From RGIG9608 sp045602425 (GTDB taxonomy: Bacteria; Bacteroidota; Bacteroidia; Bacteroidales; Paludibacteraceae), in NCBI GenBank assembly GCA_045602425.1, contig JAZSBO010000005.1, forward strand, positions 1-64,000: DNA of 64,000 nucleotides. Reading direction: 5' to 3'. The translations under genes were made by a program, and so were the position numbers. The notes under the pieces were generated by a model that ran no database searches, was not told where the DNA came from, and worked only from the letters and a program-made list of their open reading frames with translations. Numbering within the stretch: position 1 is the stretch's first letter; each line of letters begins with the position of its first letter. Below, piece after piece: positions 18,201 through 26,323 of this stretch.

Positions 18201-18589
18201 TCGCTTTGGCAAGTGGCGAGGTTTGCATAGAAATTGCCGATGTAGAAATTGCTACAGAAGATATGCCGGGCTGGCTTGTAGCCAACGAAGGCAACCTGAC
18301 CATTGCTCTCGACATTGAGGTGTCCGAAGCATTACGACAAGAAGGTGTTGCTCGCGAGCTTGTAAACCGCATTCAGAACATCAGAAAAACAAGCGGTTAC
18401 GAAATTACCGACAAAATATCGGTGAACATCGAAGCACGCGAAGAGATAACCGAAGCCGTAGAAAACCATAAAGACTACATCGCTTCGCAAGTGTTGGCTA
18501 CTTCGCTCTGCGTGGTGGAGAAAATAGATAACCCTACACCGCTTGACTTCGAAGATTTTGTAGTGAATATTTTTATTGAAAAAGCATAA
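15245..18589 (+). CDS. ileS: Isoleucyl-tRNA synthetase, long (eukaryote-like) type
   Basis: Class I synthetase of 1114 residues. The HIGH motif is PPSANGMPGIHH (48-59) and the KMSKS motif is KMSKR (666-670). A CP1 editing domain lies between about 200 and 400 (TTPWTLPSN), and an anticodon-binding plus C-terminal extension from about 700. The length and lack of a C-terminal zinc finger fit the ileS2-like form, which in other bacteria is associated with low mupirocin sensitivity (known of the family, not shown here). dksA and lspA, which often follow ileS in this phylum, are absent. Confidence 0.96.
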   Translation: MKKFKEYSNFNLSNINKEVLQKWQSDDLFHKSIETREGSPRFIFFEGPPSANGMPGIHHVMARTIKDTFCRYKTMQGFQVKRKAGWDTHGLPVELGVEKMLGITKEDIGKKISVDEYNAACRQEVMKYTKEWTSLTEKMGYWVDLENPYITYDNKFIETLWWLLKQLYNKGLLYKGYTIQPYSPAAGTGLSSHELNQPGCYRDVKDTTCTAQFKIKGDRFGENAYFLAWTTTPWTLPSNTALCVGPKIEYNVVKAKNPYSAEDCTYILAKDLVKNYFGEKKIEEFEIVGEYIGADLVGTEYEQLIPWVNPGEGAFRVIAGDYVTTEDGTGIVHIAPTFGADDAFVAKKAGVPGLTFLTKKGETRPMVDMTGKFFVLEDLDEEFVKNQINVDLYKEYAGRYVKNAYDKNLTDKDETLDIALCMMLKQQGLAFRIEKHVHNYPHCWRTDKPVLYYPLDSWFIRTTAVKDEMIELNKTINWKPESTGTGRFGKWLENLNDWNLSRSRYWGTPLPIWRTDDGQEEICIGSIEELFCEIEKSVAAGFMVENPWKNFEVGNYSSENYDPKNIDLHRPYVDNIVLVSPSGKPMKRELDLIDVWFDSGAMPYAQIHYPFENNDADRTSDFISEGVDQTRGWFFTLHAIHTMIENNVAFKNVISNGLVLDKNGNKMSKRLGNAVDPFETIEKFGSDPLRWYMMTNASPWDNLKFDVEGVEEVRRKFFGTLYNTYSFFALYANVDGFSGNEAQINVAERPEIDQWILSLLNSLIKEVSEHYENYEPTRAGRAISDFVQENLSNWYVRLNRKRFWGGTMDNDKLAAYQTLYECLVTISKLMAPIAPFYADRLYCDLTGEGSVHLTDFPKCNEALVSQNLEACMQLAQQATSMILALRKKANKKVRQPLQKAVIPVSSENVLRQLQHVADLIKTEVNIKELQVVTDENSTIKLVKRIKPNFKTLGKKYGKQMKEIAAAVAGFAQEEIATIETQGSILLALASGEVCIEIADVEIATEDMPGWLVANEGNLTIALDIEVSEALRQEGVARELVNRIQNIRKTSGYEITDKISVNIEAREEITEAVENHKDYIASQVLATSLCVVEKIDNPTPLDFEDFVVNIFIEKA

Positions 18590-18941
18590 AAACTTTACAT
18601 ATTGAATAACCATTAAAAAACATTTTGCCTATGATATAAAAGCGTATATGAGATACGCACATCTTGAAAATAATTGGAAAGCGTTAGCTTTTTATTCGGG
18701 ATTCCGAAACTTCGACAATTTCAGAATTACCCCAAAGAATAAAAAACCTAACTCACGTAGATGTTACGTGGGATTTATTCTTGTATTTGGGGTGATAGGT
18801 AGTCGAAGGCCTCGGAATCCGAAGAAAAGTATAAAGTCTCACGTTTTTTATGTGCGTATGTTTTTAGAAAATAAGACTTGCGGAGTAACCCCCAAAGCCG
18901 TTATTAAAGTCAGGGGAAAATCAATTAAAATTTTATAGAAA
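18590..18941. other. Gene-free region dominated by a long nested inverted repeat
   Basis: No convincing gene; the one open frame here simply reads through the inverted repeat of 18653-18859 described separately. No TAnnTTTG element was found on either strand in front of the structure, and none is clear for the lipoprotein gene at 18942. Confidence 0.6.
18653..18859. repeat. 207-base nested imperfect inverted repeat (structured RNA or mobile-element remnant)
   Basis: Six arm pairs nest in order: ATACGCACAT 18653-18662 with 18850-18859; TTCGG-ATTCCGA 18695-18707 with 18812-18823 (one bulged G); CTTCGAC 18710-18716 with 18802-18808; ACCCCAAA 18729-18736 with 18786-18793; AAGAATAAA 18735-18743 with 18774-18782; CACGTA 18754-18759 with 18765-18770. 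A GTTTTTAG tract follows on the plus strand. It could be an independent RNA, an elaborate 3' end of ileS, or a MITE-like element with 10-bp terminal repeats; no target-site duplication is evident. Confidence 0.75.
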
Positions 18942-19427
18942 ATGAAAAATTTATTTAAACACATTTTATTTGGAGCAGCCATTTTTGCTGGCATGGGTCT
19001 GTTTGTCGGTTGCGACACAATGACAGATGATGAAATAGAAAAACTTATCAACGATAAATTAAATGAAAGCTCAAGCAACGCAACTGCCGATGCAACACCT
19101 CCTGTTGAATTAGCAGGAACTTCTTGGGTTTCTTATAGTGAATTGCCAGATTATAAATATGAATATGATGAAGATTTAGGTGAATATATTCAATACGAAG
19201 TTTATGAAGAATACTTTTTACATTTTACTAAAACAACTGCGATCTTTATTGATAAAACTTACAAAAAAGAAGATGATAGTTTAGTCGATGAGAGAGAAAC
19301 TACTGGAGGATATTATGTCCAAGGAAATATAATATTTTTGGATGAAACAGGATCGACTGTTTTTTATGACAAACAAAAAAATTGTTTATACTTTGTTGGT
19401 TTAAAATTTAATCTTGTAGAAGAATAA
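18942..19427 (+). CDS. Small lipoprotein of unknown function
   Basis: 161 residues. Signal peptide with lipobox FVGC and the lipidated Cys at about residue 24; the following DTMTDDE is acidic. Next comes a low-complexity linker (ESSSNATADATPP) and a beta-rich domain beginning LAGTSWVSYSE, the kind of start seen in lipocalin-like or META-like small domains, but no family can be assigned. Monocistronic: a strong terminator follows at 19441. Confidence 0.75.
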   Translation: MKNLFKHILFGAAIFAGMGLFVGCDTMTDDEIEKLINDKLNESSSNATADATPPVELAGTSWVSYSELPDYKYEYDEDLGEYIQYEVYEEYFLHFTKTTAIFIDKTYKKEDDSLVDERETTGGYYVQGNIIFLDETGSTVFYDKQKNCLYFVGLKFNLVEE

Positions 19428-19440
19428 AAAATACTTATAT

Positions 19441-19477
19441 AAAACTCCGCTTTTTCTTACGAAGAGCGGAGTTTTTT
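19441..19477 (+). terminator. Terminator after the lipoprotein gene
   Basis: AAAACTCCGC (19441-19450) pairs with GCGGAGTTTT (19466-19475), followed by more T. Confidence 0.85.
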
Positions 19478-19504
19478 ATATTTTCATATCCGGCAGAGAA
19501 ATTG

Positions 19505-19512
19505 TAATTTTG
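19505..19512 (+). promoter_or_regulatory. -7 promoter element for the UbiA prenyltransferase
   Basis: TAATTTTG, 17 bases before ATG 19530. Confidence 0.65.
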
Positions 19513-19529
19513 TCGGAAACAAAATAGAA

Positions 19530-20531
19530 ATGAATAAAATTAATTTTTGGATAAAAAACGCACGCTCCATAGCGTTGCCACAGAGTATTTTACCAGCAGT
19601 TTTGGCTATTTCGATGGCAAGTGGCTACGAAGGTTTTTCGTGGTGGTTGGCACTCATCGCCCTATTTGGCGTCGTTTGTGCTCACCTCGGTTTTAACCTT
19701 GCCGATGATTATTTCGACTATCGCCACAACGACGTAGAAGCTCGTAAAAAAGTAACCGAACAGGGTTTCCGTACGCACATGGAAAAGTGCCATTACATAG
19801 AATCGGGAGCCGCCACGCTTCGCGATTTGCTCGTTGCCGTTTGTACGTTTTTGGCGGTTGCAGCGGTTGCAGGGTTGGTTGTGCTCATTTTCCGTGGGTG
19901 GACAATTGCCGTCATTGCTCTTATCGGCTTGCTATTAGGTATTTCTTACTCGGGCAAACCACTTGAATTGGGTTATCATGGTTTAGGCGAATTGGTTATC
20001 GGTTTGATGTTTGGTCCGCTATTGATGATTGGTATGCAATATGCGGCTTGTGGCATTATTAGCGAGGCAATGATTTGGACATGCGTAGCAGTTGGACTCT
20101 TGGTAACAAACATTGTCTATTCACACGCTGTACTTGACTTAAAAGCTGATGCACAAGCCGAAAAAATGACCTTTGCACGGTTGCTAAAAACTCGAAATAT
20201 GATGCTTATATTTTCGGTTCTGTTCAATATTCTTCCTTTTGCAATTTTGATAATCGGGGTCGTGCTTGGACGTTTGCATTGGGCATATTTATGCGTATTG
20301 CCATTGCTTCCTATGGGCATTTATATTGTCTATTCGCTAAAAGCACATTTAGATAACAAAGAAATTGCATTCGAACCACGTTGGTGGATGGGACCAATGG
20401 GCGACTTTGATAATTACAGAAAACATAATATGGATTGGTTTCTTATCCGTTGGCTTGTTGCTCGAAACTTGGTAACCTTCTTTTGCTTGATTCTAACAAT
20501 CGTAAATATAATATTAGCAGTGGGGAATTAA
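19530..20531 (+). CDS. UbiA-family prenyltransferase (MenA-like)
   Basis: 333 residues with about nine membrane helices. First Asp-rich motif NLADDYFDYRHND (residues 56-68) and second motif DLKAD near residue 207 bind the Mg-prenyl diphosphate. The likely reaction is prenylation of 1,4-dihydroxy-2-naphthoate in menaquinone synthesis, but UbiA relatives also act on other aromatic acceptors and no men gene is adjacent. An odd feature is the hydrophilic C-terminal loop with MDWFLIRWLVARNL. Its stop overlaps the end of the convergent AAA gene by 4 bases. Confidence 0.85.
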   Translation: MNKINFWIKNARSIALPQSILPAVLAISMASGYEGFSWWLALIALFGVVCAHLGFNLADDYFDYRHNDVEARKKVTEQGFRTHMEKCHYIESGAATLRDLLVAVCTFLAVAAVAGLVVLIFRGWTIAVIALIGLLLGISYSGKPLELGYHGLGELVIGLMFGPLLMIGMQYAACGIISEAMIWTCVAVGLLVTNIVYSHAVLDLKADAQAEKMTFARLLKTRNMMLIFSVLFNILPFAILIIGVVLGRLHWAYLCVLPLLPMGIYIVYSLKAHLDNKEIAFEPRWWMGPMGDFDNYRKHNMDWFLIRWLVARNLVTFFCLILTIVNIILAVGN

Positions 20532-22198
20532 AACCCCACTTTTTTTCTTTCTGCTTTTGCGAAACGCTCATTACTACAAAGCGAAATTAGTTGCTCAATA
20601 GATGAGTGTTTGCCAGTGATAAGTTCATCCATTGTGGCTTTACGCACAATGTTGTCTATTTCGCCTCCGCTAAAATCAAAAGCTTCGGCAAGTTGTTTCG
20701 AATCAGTTGGTGTGAGCCAAGGCAATTTGTCGTTCCAAATACGCATTTTTGCCTCTATGGTAGGTTTTTCGAATTTCACTTTAAAAAGGAAACGTCTTTC
20801 GAAAGCCGCATCAAAATTGTTTGCCAAGTTTGTAGTTGCTATCAAAATGCCATCAAGCGTCTCCATCTCTTGTAAAATAATATTTTGTATGGCATTTTCT
20901 GTTTGAGCCACATTGCTCGTTCCCACATCTTTACGTTTGCTTAATACAGCATCAGCCTCGTTAAACAACAAAATAGGTATTTGTTCAGCGTCTTTACAAA
21001 GTTGGCGATATTTATCGAAAAATTCCTTAATTTTCTTCTCACTTTCACCAAACCAACACGACTTTGTTTGACTGATATCCACTTGCATAATTGCTCTATT
21101 CGTTGCTTTTGCTATTTGCAATGCAGTTTCGGTTTTCCCCGTCCCCGGAGTACCATAAAACAACGCACATACGCCTTTCGGCATATTCATATCGTCCAAC
21201 CGCTGACGCAAATTTTTTAATTGCTCAATTTGCAAGTTCGTCTGCAAAAAATCTATCTGATTTTTAACTTCCGCACTATAAAACAACGACTTCGATTTAA
21301 TATTTTCGGGCTTTAAAAGATCTTTATCAGATACTGTTTTTACAAATAAACCTACATCTTCTTGCAAGAAAAGTTGTTTACCCTTTTCGGTTAAAGTTAT
21401 TTCTGAATCGTCAAAAAGTCCACCCTTGGTCAAAGATACAAATTCATCTTTTATCAACTGATTTTTGCCATCTTTGAGTGAGTGAGCAGCACTCAACATC
21501 AATCGAGTTGAACCATAAATATCTTTCAAGGTTATACCTACATCAGAAGCACGACGGTTAGTTTGAATAAAGTCGTCGCATATTTCATAAAACAACAATC
21601 TATCTTCTGGTTCAGGAATCGCCTTTTTAGTCTGCTTTACAAAATCCAAATCACAATGTTTTTCTTCGGCGAACAACAATTTTTGCTTCAACCACGTAAA
21701 TGGCAAATCATCATCGTCCCTATTTTCTATAAGGTCAGAAATAGATTTTACAAAATCATAGCGATCCAATGTTGTCTTTTTTATATTTACACTCGATAAA
21801 TTTTGATTGTTCATAATACAATCGGAAAGATTGGGATTTATCGAAAAAATACTACTTGCCATTGGCATTTTTGATCTCGAACGAGTGGACTCTTCTACTT
21901 CAACAAAACACTTTTCACACAAAAAATCGATGTCTTTTTTATAACGAACAATATCCAACTCGCTTGTCTCTAAATACGCAGCAATATCCTCTAAATCAAC
22001 AGAACCACGACGCTTGTAACCCAACGAAAAAATCACACAAAACAAAACAGATTGTATAGAAGAAGTACCTAAATATTCATTAAGTAAATCTATTTCCTTC
22101 TGTGCTTTACGTAGTTTTTCCTTTGATAATTTCGACTTTTCAACTTTTCCATACACATTGCACAAAATCTCTAACACATTAAAATTTGCTTGTTCCAT
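20528..22198 (-). CDS. AAA+ ATPase with long N-terminal domain
   Basis: 556 residues. The AAA module is C-terminal: Walker A GTPGTGKT (349-356), Walker B region LLFNEADAVL (411-420), sensor 1 as ATTN, arginine finger region FERRFLF. Walker B has Asn413 where Asp is usual; the catalytic Glu414 remains. The 330-residue helical N-terminal part with several Lys/Glu-rich segments is unassigned and may bind substrate. Close to the CDC48/FtsH-like AAA group. It has a strong Shine-Dalgarno (AAGGAGG, 22204-22210), exceptional in this window. Confidence 0.85.
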   Translation of the reverse strand: MEQANFNVLEILCNVYGKVEKSKLSKEKLRKAQKEIDLLNEYLGTSSIQSVLFCVIFSLGYKRRGSVDLEDIAAYLETSELDIVRYKKDIDFLCEKCFVEVEESTRSRSKMPMASSIFSINPNLSDCIMNNQNLSSVNIKKTTLDRYDFVKSISDLIENRDDDDLPFTWLKQKLLFAEEKHCDLDFVKQTKKAIPEPEDRLLFYEICDDFIQTNRRASDVGITLKDIYGSTRLMLSAAHSLKDGKNQLIKDEFVSLTKGGLFDDSEITLTEKGKQLFLQEDVGLFVKTVSDKDLLKPENIKSKSLFYSAEVKNQIDFLQTNLQIEQLKNLRQRLDDMNMPKGVCALFYGTPGTGKTETALQIAKATNRAIMQVDISQTKSCWFGESEKKIKEFFDKYRQLCKDAEQIPILLFNEADAVLSKRKDVGTSNVAQTENAIQNIILQEMETLDGILIATTNLANNFDAAFERRFLFKVKFEKPTIEAKMRIWNDKLPWLTPTDSKQLAEAFDFSGGEIDNIVRKATMDELITGKHSSIEQLISLCSNERFAKAERKKVGF

Positions 22199-22203
22199 AA
22201 CAT

Positions 22204-22210
22204 CCTCCTT
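22204..22210 (-). promoter_or_regulatory. Strong Shine-Dalgarno for the AAA ATPase
   Basis: Minus-strand AAGGAGG, 5 bases before ATG 22198. Most genes in the window lack such a site. Confidence 0.75.
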
Positions 22211-22311
22211 TTTTATTATATATAGAAAATCTTTATAAAAAATTTAATTATAAAGAGTGCAAATGTCAGACGCAACTGTGCCAAATTATGACACACTATA
22301 GATAAAAAAAC

Positions 22312-22341
22312 AAAAAAAGGAGGATTATAAAAATCCTCCTT
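22312..22341 (-). terminator. Terminator of the META-domain lipoprotein gene
   Basis: Minus-strand AAGGAGGAT (22341-22333) pairs with ATCCTCCTT (22325-22317), then TTTTT. Confidence 0.8.
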
Positions 22342-22364
22342 CAACCACAAAATAGATATTCCGC

Positions 22365-22781
22365 TTATTTTTTCACAAATTGCATAGCCATACCTGTATT
22401 ACAATTCAATTCCAATTTATCGTTGGTCAAAGTATAATTTTTCACATCAGCAAGACCTCTCAAAAAAGCATCTTCCAACTCCATAACGCCTTGGCAAAAA
22501 GCTTTTGTAGAACCATTTGGCACAATAGTTATTCCGTTTTCATCATATTTGTAAGCACCAAAATATTGATTGCAACCTGCAAAACCATTTATTTCACCCT
22601 CTTCTGTAAATGATATAGTTGGAACAGCTTCCGAAATTGCCAACTGCTTACCATCTTGTGAAATCATTTGCAATTCCCATGTTGTATTAGCCAAACAATC
22701 GGGCTTGTTAGCACATTTTTTTTGCGACGAACACGAAATCATAAAAACTCCCATCAATAAACCAAAACAAATTCTTTTCAT
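22365..22781 (-). CDS. META (HslJ-like) domain lipoprotein
   Basis: 138 residues from ATG 22781. A TACCTTTG promoter at 22809-22816 overlaps the longer reading-frame start at 22811 and so rules it out. Lipobox MISC with lipidated Cys near residue 17, then a Cys-rich spacer (KKCANKPDC) and a META/DUF306 domain: LANTTWELQ, FAGCNQYFGAYK and the characteristic AFCQGVMELEDAFLRGL. META domains occur in HslJ and secreted stress-related lipoproteins; the molecular role is unclear. Monocistronic. Confidence 0.9.
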   Translation of the reverse strand: MKRICFGLLMGVFMISCSSQKKCANKPDCLANTTWELQMISQDGKQLAISEAVPTISFTEEGEINGFAGCNQYFGAYKYDENGITIVPNGSTKAFCQGVMELEDAFLRGLADVKNYTLTNDKLELNCNTGMAMQFVKK

Positions 22782-22808
22782 AAAAACACAAATTTTAAAA
22801 ATCAGATA

Positions 22809-22816
22809 CAAAGGTA
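22809..22816 (-). promoter_or_regulatory. -7 promoter element for the META lipoprotein
   Basis: Minus-strand TACCTTTG, 27 bases before ATG 22781; fixes the start. Confidence 0.7.
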
Positions 22817-22912
22817 GCCATTATTTATACAATCGAAGATGATTTATTTACACGTTTAGAAACTTTTTGCTTTTTAAACATCTTTTATATTCAAAAAAAC
22901 ATTAAGATCGTT

Positions 22913-22920
22913 TACTTTTG
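22913..22920 (+). promoter_or_regulatory. -7 promoter element for the P-type ATPase
   Basis: TACTTTTG followed by C, 16 bases before ATG 22937. Confidence 0.7.
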
Positions 22921-22936
22921 CTAAAAATAATAAAAT

Positions 22937-25567
22937 ATGGACACAAATTTTCATGCAATTGACGTAGCAAAAACTGCACAACATTTTTCGACCGATACAA
23001 CCTCTGGCTTATCGGCAGAAGAAGCGAAAAAACGTTTAGAGAGAAACGGACACAACGAATTTCAAAAGAAAAAGCATACAAGCATTCTTATGAAATTCTT
23101 AAATCAGTTCAAGAGTTTTATGATTGTTGTACTGATAGTTGCAGCCGTTATTTCCGGAATTGTTGGTTATCTCAACGGCGAAGGATTTTTCGATGCCATC
23201 ATCATTCTCGTGATTGTCTTTTGCAATGCTATTATAGGCGTTTTTCAAGAATCGAAAGCCGAGAAATCGCTTGAAGCACTCGAAAAAATGTCGGCTCCAC
23301 ATTGCAAAGTTGTACGCAACGGCGAGACTCAAGAAATTGAATCGCGTAATCTTGTAGTAGGCGATGTTGTAGTGATAGAAACGGGCGACAGCGTACCTGC
23401 CGACTTACGCTTATTCGAAGCTGTAAATCTAAAAATACAAGAAGCTGCTCTTACAGGCGAATCTGTTCCCGTTGAAAAACAAACCAACGCAATAGCAAAC
23501 GATGCATCGATAGGCGACAAAAGCAATATGGCGTTTTCTTCGTGTAGCGTTACCTATGGTCGTGGACGTGGCATTGTCGTTGCCACTGGTAGCAAAACAG
23601 AAGTCGGCAAAATAGCGTCGATGATACAAACTGTAGAAAACACCCAAACTCCTATGCAGAAACGCCTCGACCAACTTGGCAAAATGCTTGCTATAGCAGC
23701 ACTCATTATCTGTACGCTCATATTCATTATGGGTTGGCTCTATGGCAACAATATTTTGGAGATGTTTATGACAGCCGTTAGTTTAGCTGCAGCTGCTATA
23801 CCCGAAGGATTACCTGCGGTTTCTACTATTGTACTTGCTATCGGTGTACAACGACTTGCACAAAAAAATGCTATTGTTCGCAATCTGCCTTCGGTAGAAA
23901 CCCTTGGAAGCACCACTGTTATTTGCTCCGACAAAACAGGCACACTCACTCAAAATCGGATGACGGTTACAAAAATTTATACCGATGGGCAACTCTTCGA
24001 AACAGACAACAATACTATAAAAACAGAAAAACTCGTACAAATAGCGGTTTTAGCAAACGATGCAAAAATCAATTCCGAAGGGGAAAGTATTGGCGACCCA
24101 ACAGAAACTGCCTTGCTCGATTTAGGAATGAAATTAGGATTAAACAAAAGCGACGCCGAAGCAATAGAAAATCGAATTGCCGAAATTCCTTTCGATTCGG
24201 AACGAAAACTTATGACAAGTATCCATCGGAACGCAGAATCCAAGCAACTTATGGTTGCCACAAAAGGCGGATTAGACGAATTGCTTGCACGATGTAACCG
24301 CATCAAAGAGAATGACACAATCCGAGATATTACTAACAACGACATTGAACAAATAAAACAAGCTAACCTTACGATGGCCTCTGCCGCTTTACGCGTATTG
24401 GCTATGGCATACAAAACGATTGACAACCTACCCGAATTTATTTCATCTGAAATCATCGAAAACGAACTCATTTTTGTTGGAATGGTAGGAATGATAGACC
24501 CTCCACGCGAAGAGGCTCGCGATGCCGTAATGCAATGCCGCATTGCAGGTATAAAGCCCGTAATGATAACAGGCGACCACAAAATAACAGCAACTGCTAT
24601 TGCTCATTCGCTTGGCATTGCTCAAGAAAACAACACAATATTAACAGGAACGGAAGTAGAACAACTCTCCGACAGCGAACTGAAACAAACGGTAAAAAAT
24701 GCCGCCGTGTTTGCACGTGTTGCTCCAGAGCATAAGGTTAGAATAGTGAAAGCCTTTCAAGAGAACAACAACATTGTAGCAATGACAGGCGACGGCGTAA
24801 ACGATGCTCCAGCTCTGAAGCTTGCCGACATCGGTGTTGCTATGGGTATAACGGGTACAGACGTTTCCAAAGAAGCTGCCGATGTGGTATTGGCCGACGA
24901 CAACTTTGCAACGATTGTTTCGGCCGTGGGCGAAGGCAGACGCATCTACGACAATCTGCTCAAATCCATTCTGTTTATGCTATCAACCAATCTTGGAGAG
25001 ATTGTAGTACTTTTTGTTGCTGTGATGTGCGGTATGGTTACACCGCTTTTGCCTATTCAGATACTTTGGATCAACCTCGTAACCGATAGTTTCCCTGCAT
25101 TGGCATTGAGTGTGGACCCTGCTGACAAAGACATTATGCACCGACAACCTACCGACAGCTCGAAAGGTTTTCTAAACAAACATTTCTTGACAAAAGTAGG
25201 ATTGCAAGGGCTACTCATAGGAGCACTTACGCTTACAGCTTACTTTATCGGTATGAAAACTTCGGTAGATGTAGCACATACGATGACGTTTGCTACATTA
25301 GCATTTTCGCAAATGACTATGATTTTCAGTATTCGAGCAGGACAAAAGATAGCTTTCAACGGTATGTTTTCCAACAAATACCTCTGGGGAGCTATTGTGT
25401 TGGTTGTGTTATTGATGGCGTTGGTATTATTTGTACCAGCATTGCAAACAGTATTTCATGTCGTTTCACTTGATGGTACACAGTGGATTTGGGTAGTAGC
25501 ACTATCGTTTGCAGCATTGATTATCAACGATTTGTTTAAACTCTTAACCAACCGCATCAAAGCATAA
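22937..25567 (+). CDS. Calcium-type P-type ATPase (PMCA/SERCA-like, P2)
   Basis: 876 residues, a full-length P2-type cation ATPase. The order is: N-terminal cation-ATPase domain, helices 1-2 (about 58-100), actuator domain with LTGES (172-176), helix 4 with the ion-site motif AAAIPEGLPA (286-295), phosphorylation site DKTGT (Asp332), nucleotide-binding domain, hinge MTGDGVNDAPALK, and six C-terminal helices. IPEGLPA favours Ca2+ (or Na+/K+-like) rather than heavy metals. Exports Ca2+ at the cost of ATP. Single gene with its own promoter and terminator. Confidence 0.94.
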   Translation: MDTNFHAIDVAKTAQHFSTDTTSGLSAEEAKKRLERNGHNEFQKKKHTSILMKFLNQFKSFMIVVLIVAAVISGIVGYLNGEGFFDAIIILVIVFCNAIIGVFQESKAEKSLEALEKMSAPHCKVVRNGETQEIESRNLVVGDVVVIETGDSVPADLRLFEAVNLKIQEAALTGESVPVEKQTNAIANDASIGDKSNMAFSSCSVTYGRGRGIVVATGSKTEVGKIASMIQTVENTQTPMQKRLDQLGKMLAIAALIICTLIFIMGWLYGNNILEMFMTAVSLAAAAIPEGLPAVSTIVLAIGVQRLAQKNAIVRNLPSVETLGSTTVICSDKTGTLTQNRMTVTKIYTDGQLFETDNNTIKTEKLVQIAVLANDAKINSEGESIGDPTETALLDLGMKLGLNKSDAEAIENRIAEIPFDSERKLMTSIHRNAESKQLMVATKGGLDELLARCNRIKENDTIRDITNNDIEQIKQANLTMASAALRVLAMAYKTIDNLPEFISSEIIENELIFVGMVGMIDPPREEARDAVMQCRIAGIKPVMITGDHKITATAIAHSLGIAQENNTILTGTEVEQLSDSELKQTVKNAAVFARVAPEHKVRIVKAFQENNNIVAMTGDGVNDAPALKLADIGVAMGITGTDVSKEAADVVLADDNFATIVSAVGEGRRIYDNLLKSILFMLSTNLGEIVVLFVAVMCGMVTPLLPIQILWINLVTDSFPALALSVDPADKDIMHRQPTDSSKGFLNKHFLTKVGLQGLLIGALTLTAYFIGMKTSVDVAHTMTFATLAFSQMTMIFSIRAGQKIAFNGMFSNKYLWGAIVLVVLLMALVLFVPALQTVFHVVSLDGTQWIWVVALSFAALIINDLFKLLTNRIKA

Positions 25568-25601
25568 TCGAACTTTCCAAAGTTATATTTTTCATGAAAA
25601 G

Positions 25602-25628
25602 CGGTAGAGTATATTCTACCGTTTTTTT
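25602..25628 (+). terminator. Terminator after the P-type ATPase gene
   Basis: CGGTAGA (25602-25608) pairs with TCTACCG (25615-25621), followed by TTTTTTT. Confidence 0.85.
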
Positions 25629-25652
25629 GTAGTACGCAAAGCTTTTTTGTAC

Positions 25653-25694
25653 TATTTTTGCAGAAAAGCAAAAGGTGTTTTGCTTATTTTTTTA
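25653..25694 (+). promoter_or_regulatory. Promoter element immediately followed by a terminator-like hairpin
   Basis: TATTTTTG (25653-25660) fits the -7 consensus; from 25666 the sequence AAGCAAAA, GGTG loop, TTTTGCTT (to 25685) forms an 8-bp stem followed by ATTTTTTT. Transcripts would start at the foot of the hairpin, so this could be an attenuator for the downstream HTH gene or a coincidental second terminator. Confidence 0.45.
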
Positions 25695-25983
25695 CAGCAT
25701 TAGCTATTATTCGCAATCAAACCAAAAGCATCGGAAACTCTTGATTTGAACTAAAATCGAATAAAAAAGCAATGGCGTGGTAGCTCGTTTTTTTGAACGG
25801 AGTGTTCCGCTGTGTTACAGTATAAGGTTAATGTTCGCACCGTATAAGGTGTGGACTAATCTAACTGTACGGCGGGGTTTTTCCGATGCTCCTCGCGATT
25901 GCGATAGAGAGGTTCACACCTTTCTCATTTTTTTCGTTCGATGGGTAGTGGCGACATTGGCAATGCACAAACCCATTTCTACT
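25695..25983. other. Gene-poor, GC-richer leader region before the HTH gene
   Basis: No convincing gene. GTATAAGGT occurs at 25820-25828 and 25842-25850, exactly 22 bp apart; the second copy is embedded in CACCGTATAAGGTG. GGTGTG (25848-25853) could pair with CACACC (25915-25920). The base composition is richer in GC than the surrounding genes, as in the waaA gene beyond. Confidence 0.45.
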
Positions 25984-26223
25984 ATGAACGAAAACGAAAT
26001 TCCACCTCTGCACATTGGCAACCTGATAAGAGAGCAACTGCAGCTGCAACGCCGCTCGGTGGCGTGGCTCGCCATGCAGATAGGTTGCAAACGCGACAAT
26101 GTGTACAAACTCCTTCGCCATTATTATATAACCACCGACACACTGATGCGTATCTCTCTCGCTTTGGATTACGACTTCTTTGCCGATCTCTCGGCTCACC
26201 TCCACAAACAGCAAAGTGTATAG
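25984..26223 (+). CDS. Small helix-turn-helix (XRE-like) protein
   Basis: 79 residues from ATG 25984. The frame is open far upstream but that part is Arg/Cys-rich and unlike coding sequence; an ATG at 25963 is an alternative. RRSVAWLAMQIGCKRDNVYK forms a classic helix-turn-helix, followed by TTDTLMRISLALDYDFFADLSAHL. Single-domain proteins of this type with the ending FF.xLS are common in Bacteroidales; their targets are unknown. It may bind the two GTATAAGGT repeats in its own leader (inference). Confidence 0.75.
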   Translation: MNENEIPPLHIGNLIREQLQLQRRSVAWLAMQIGCKRDNVYKLLRHYYITTDTLMRISLALDYDFFADLSAHLHKQQSV

Positions 26224-26323
26224 CAAAAGCATACGTTTTGTATAGTGCTGGCATACAAAAACAGCAGCAGTAAACGTAAGTTTTAGCCTACTTTTACACG
26301 ATTTTTTAACAAAAACATAAATA

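Noticed and set aside
18648..18938. 96-residue frame across the inverted repeat
   Set aside because: Its composition (Arg/Lys-rich) follows from reading the palindrome; no start signal and no similarity.
25777..25983. Upstream extension of the HTH frame as a 148-residue protein
   Set aside because: The N-terminal part is Arg/Cys/Phe-rich, unlike coding sequence; the conserved part starts at MNENEIPPLHIG.
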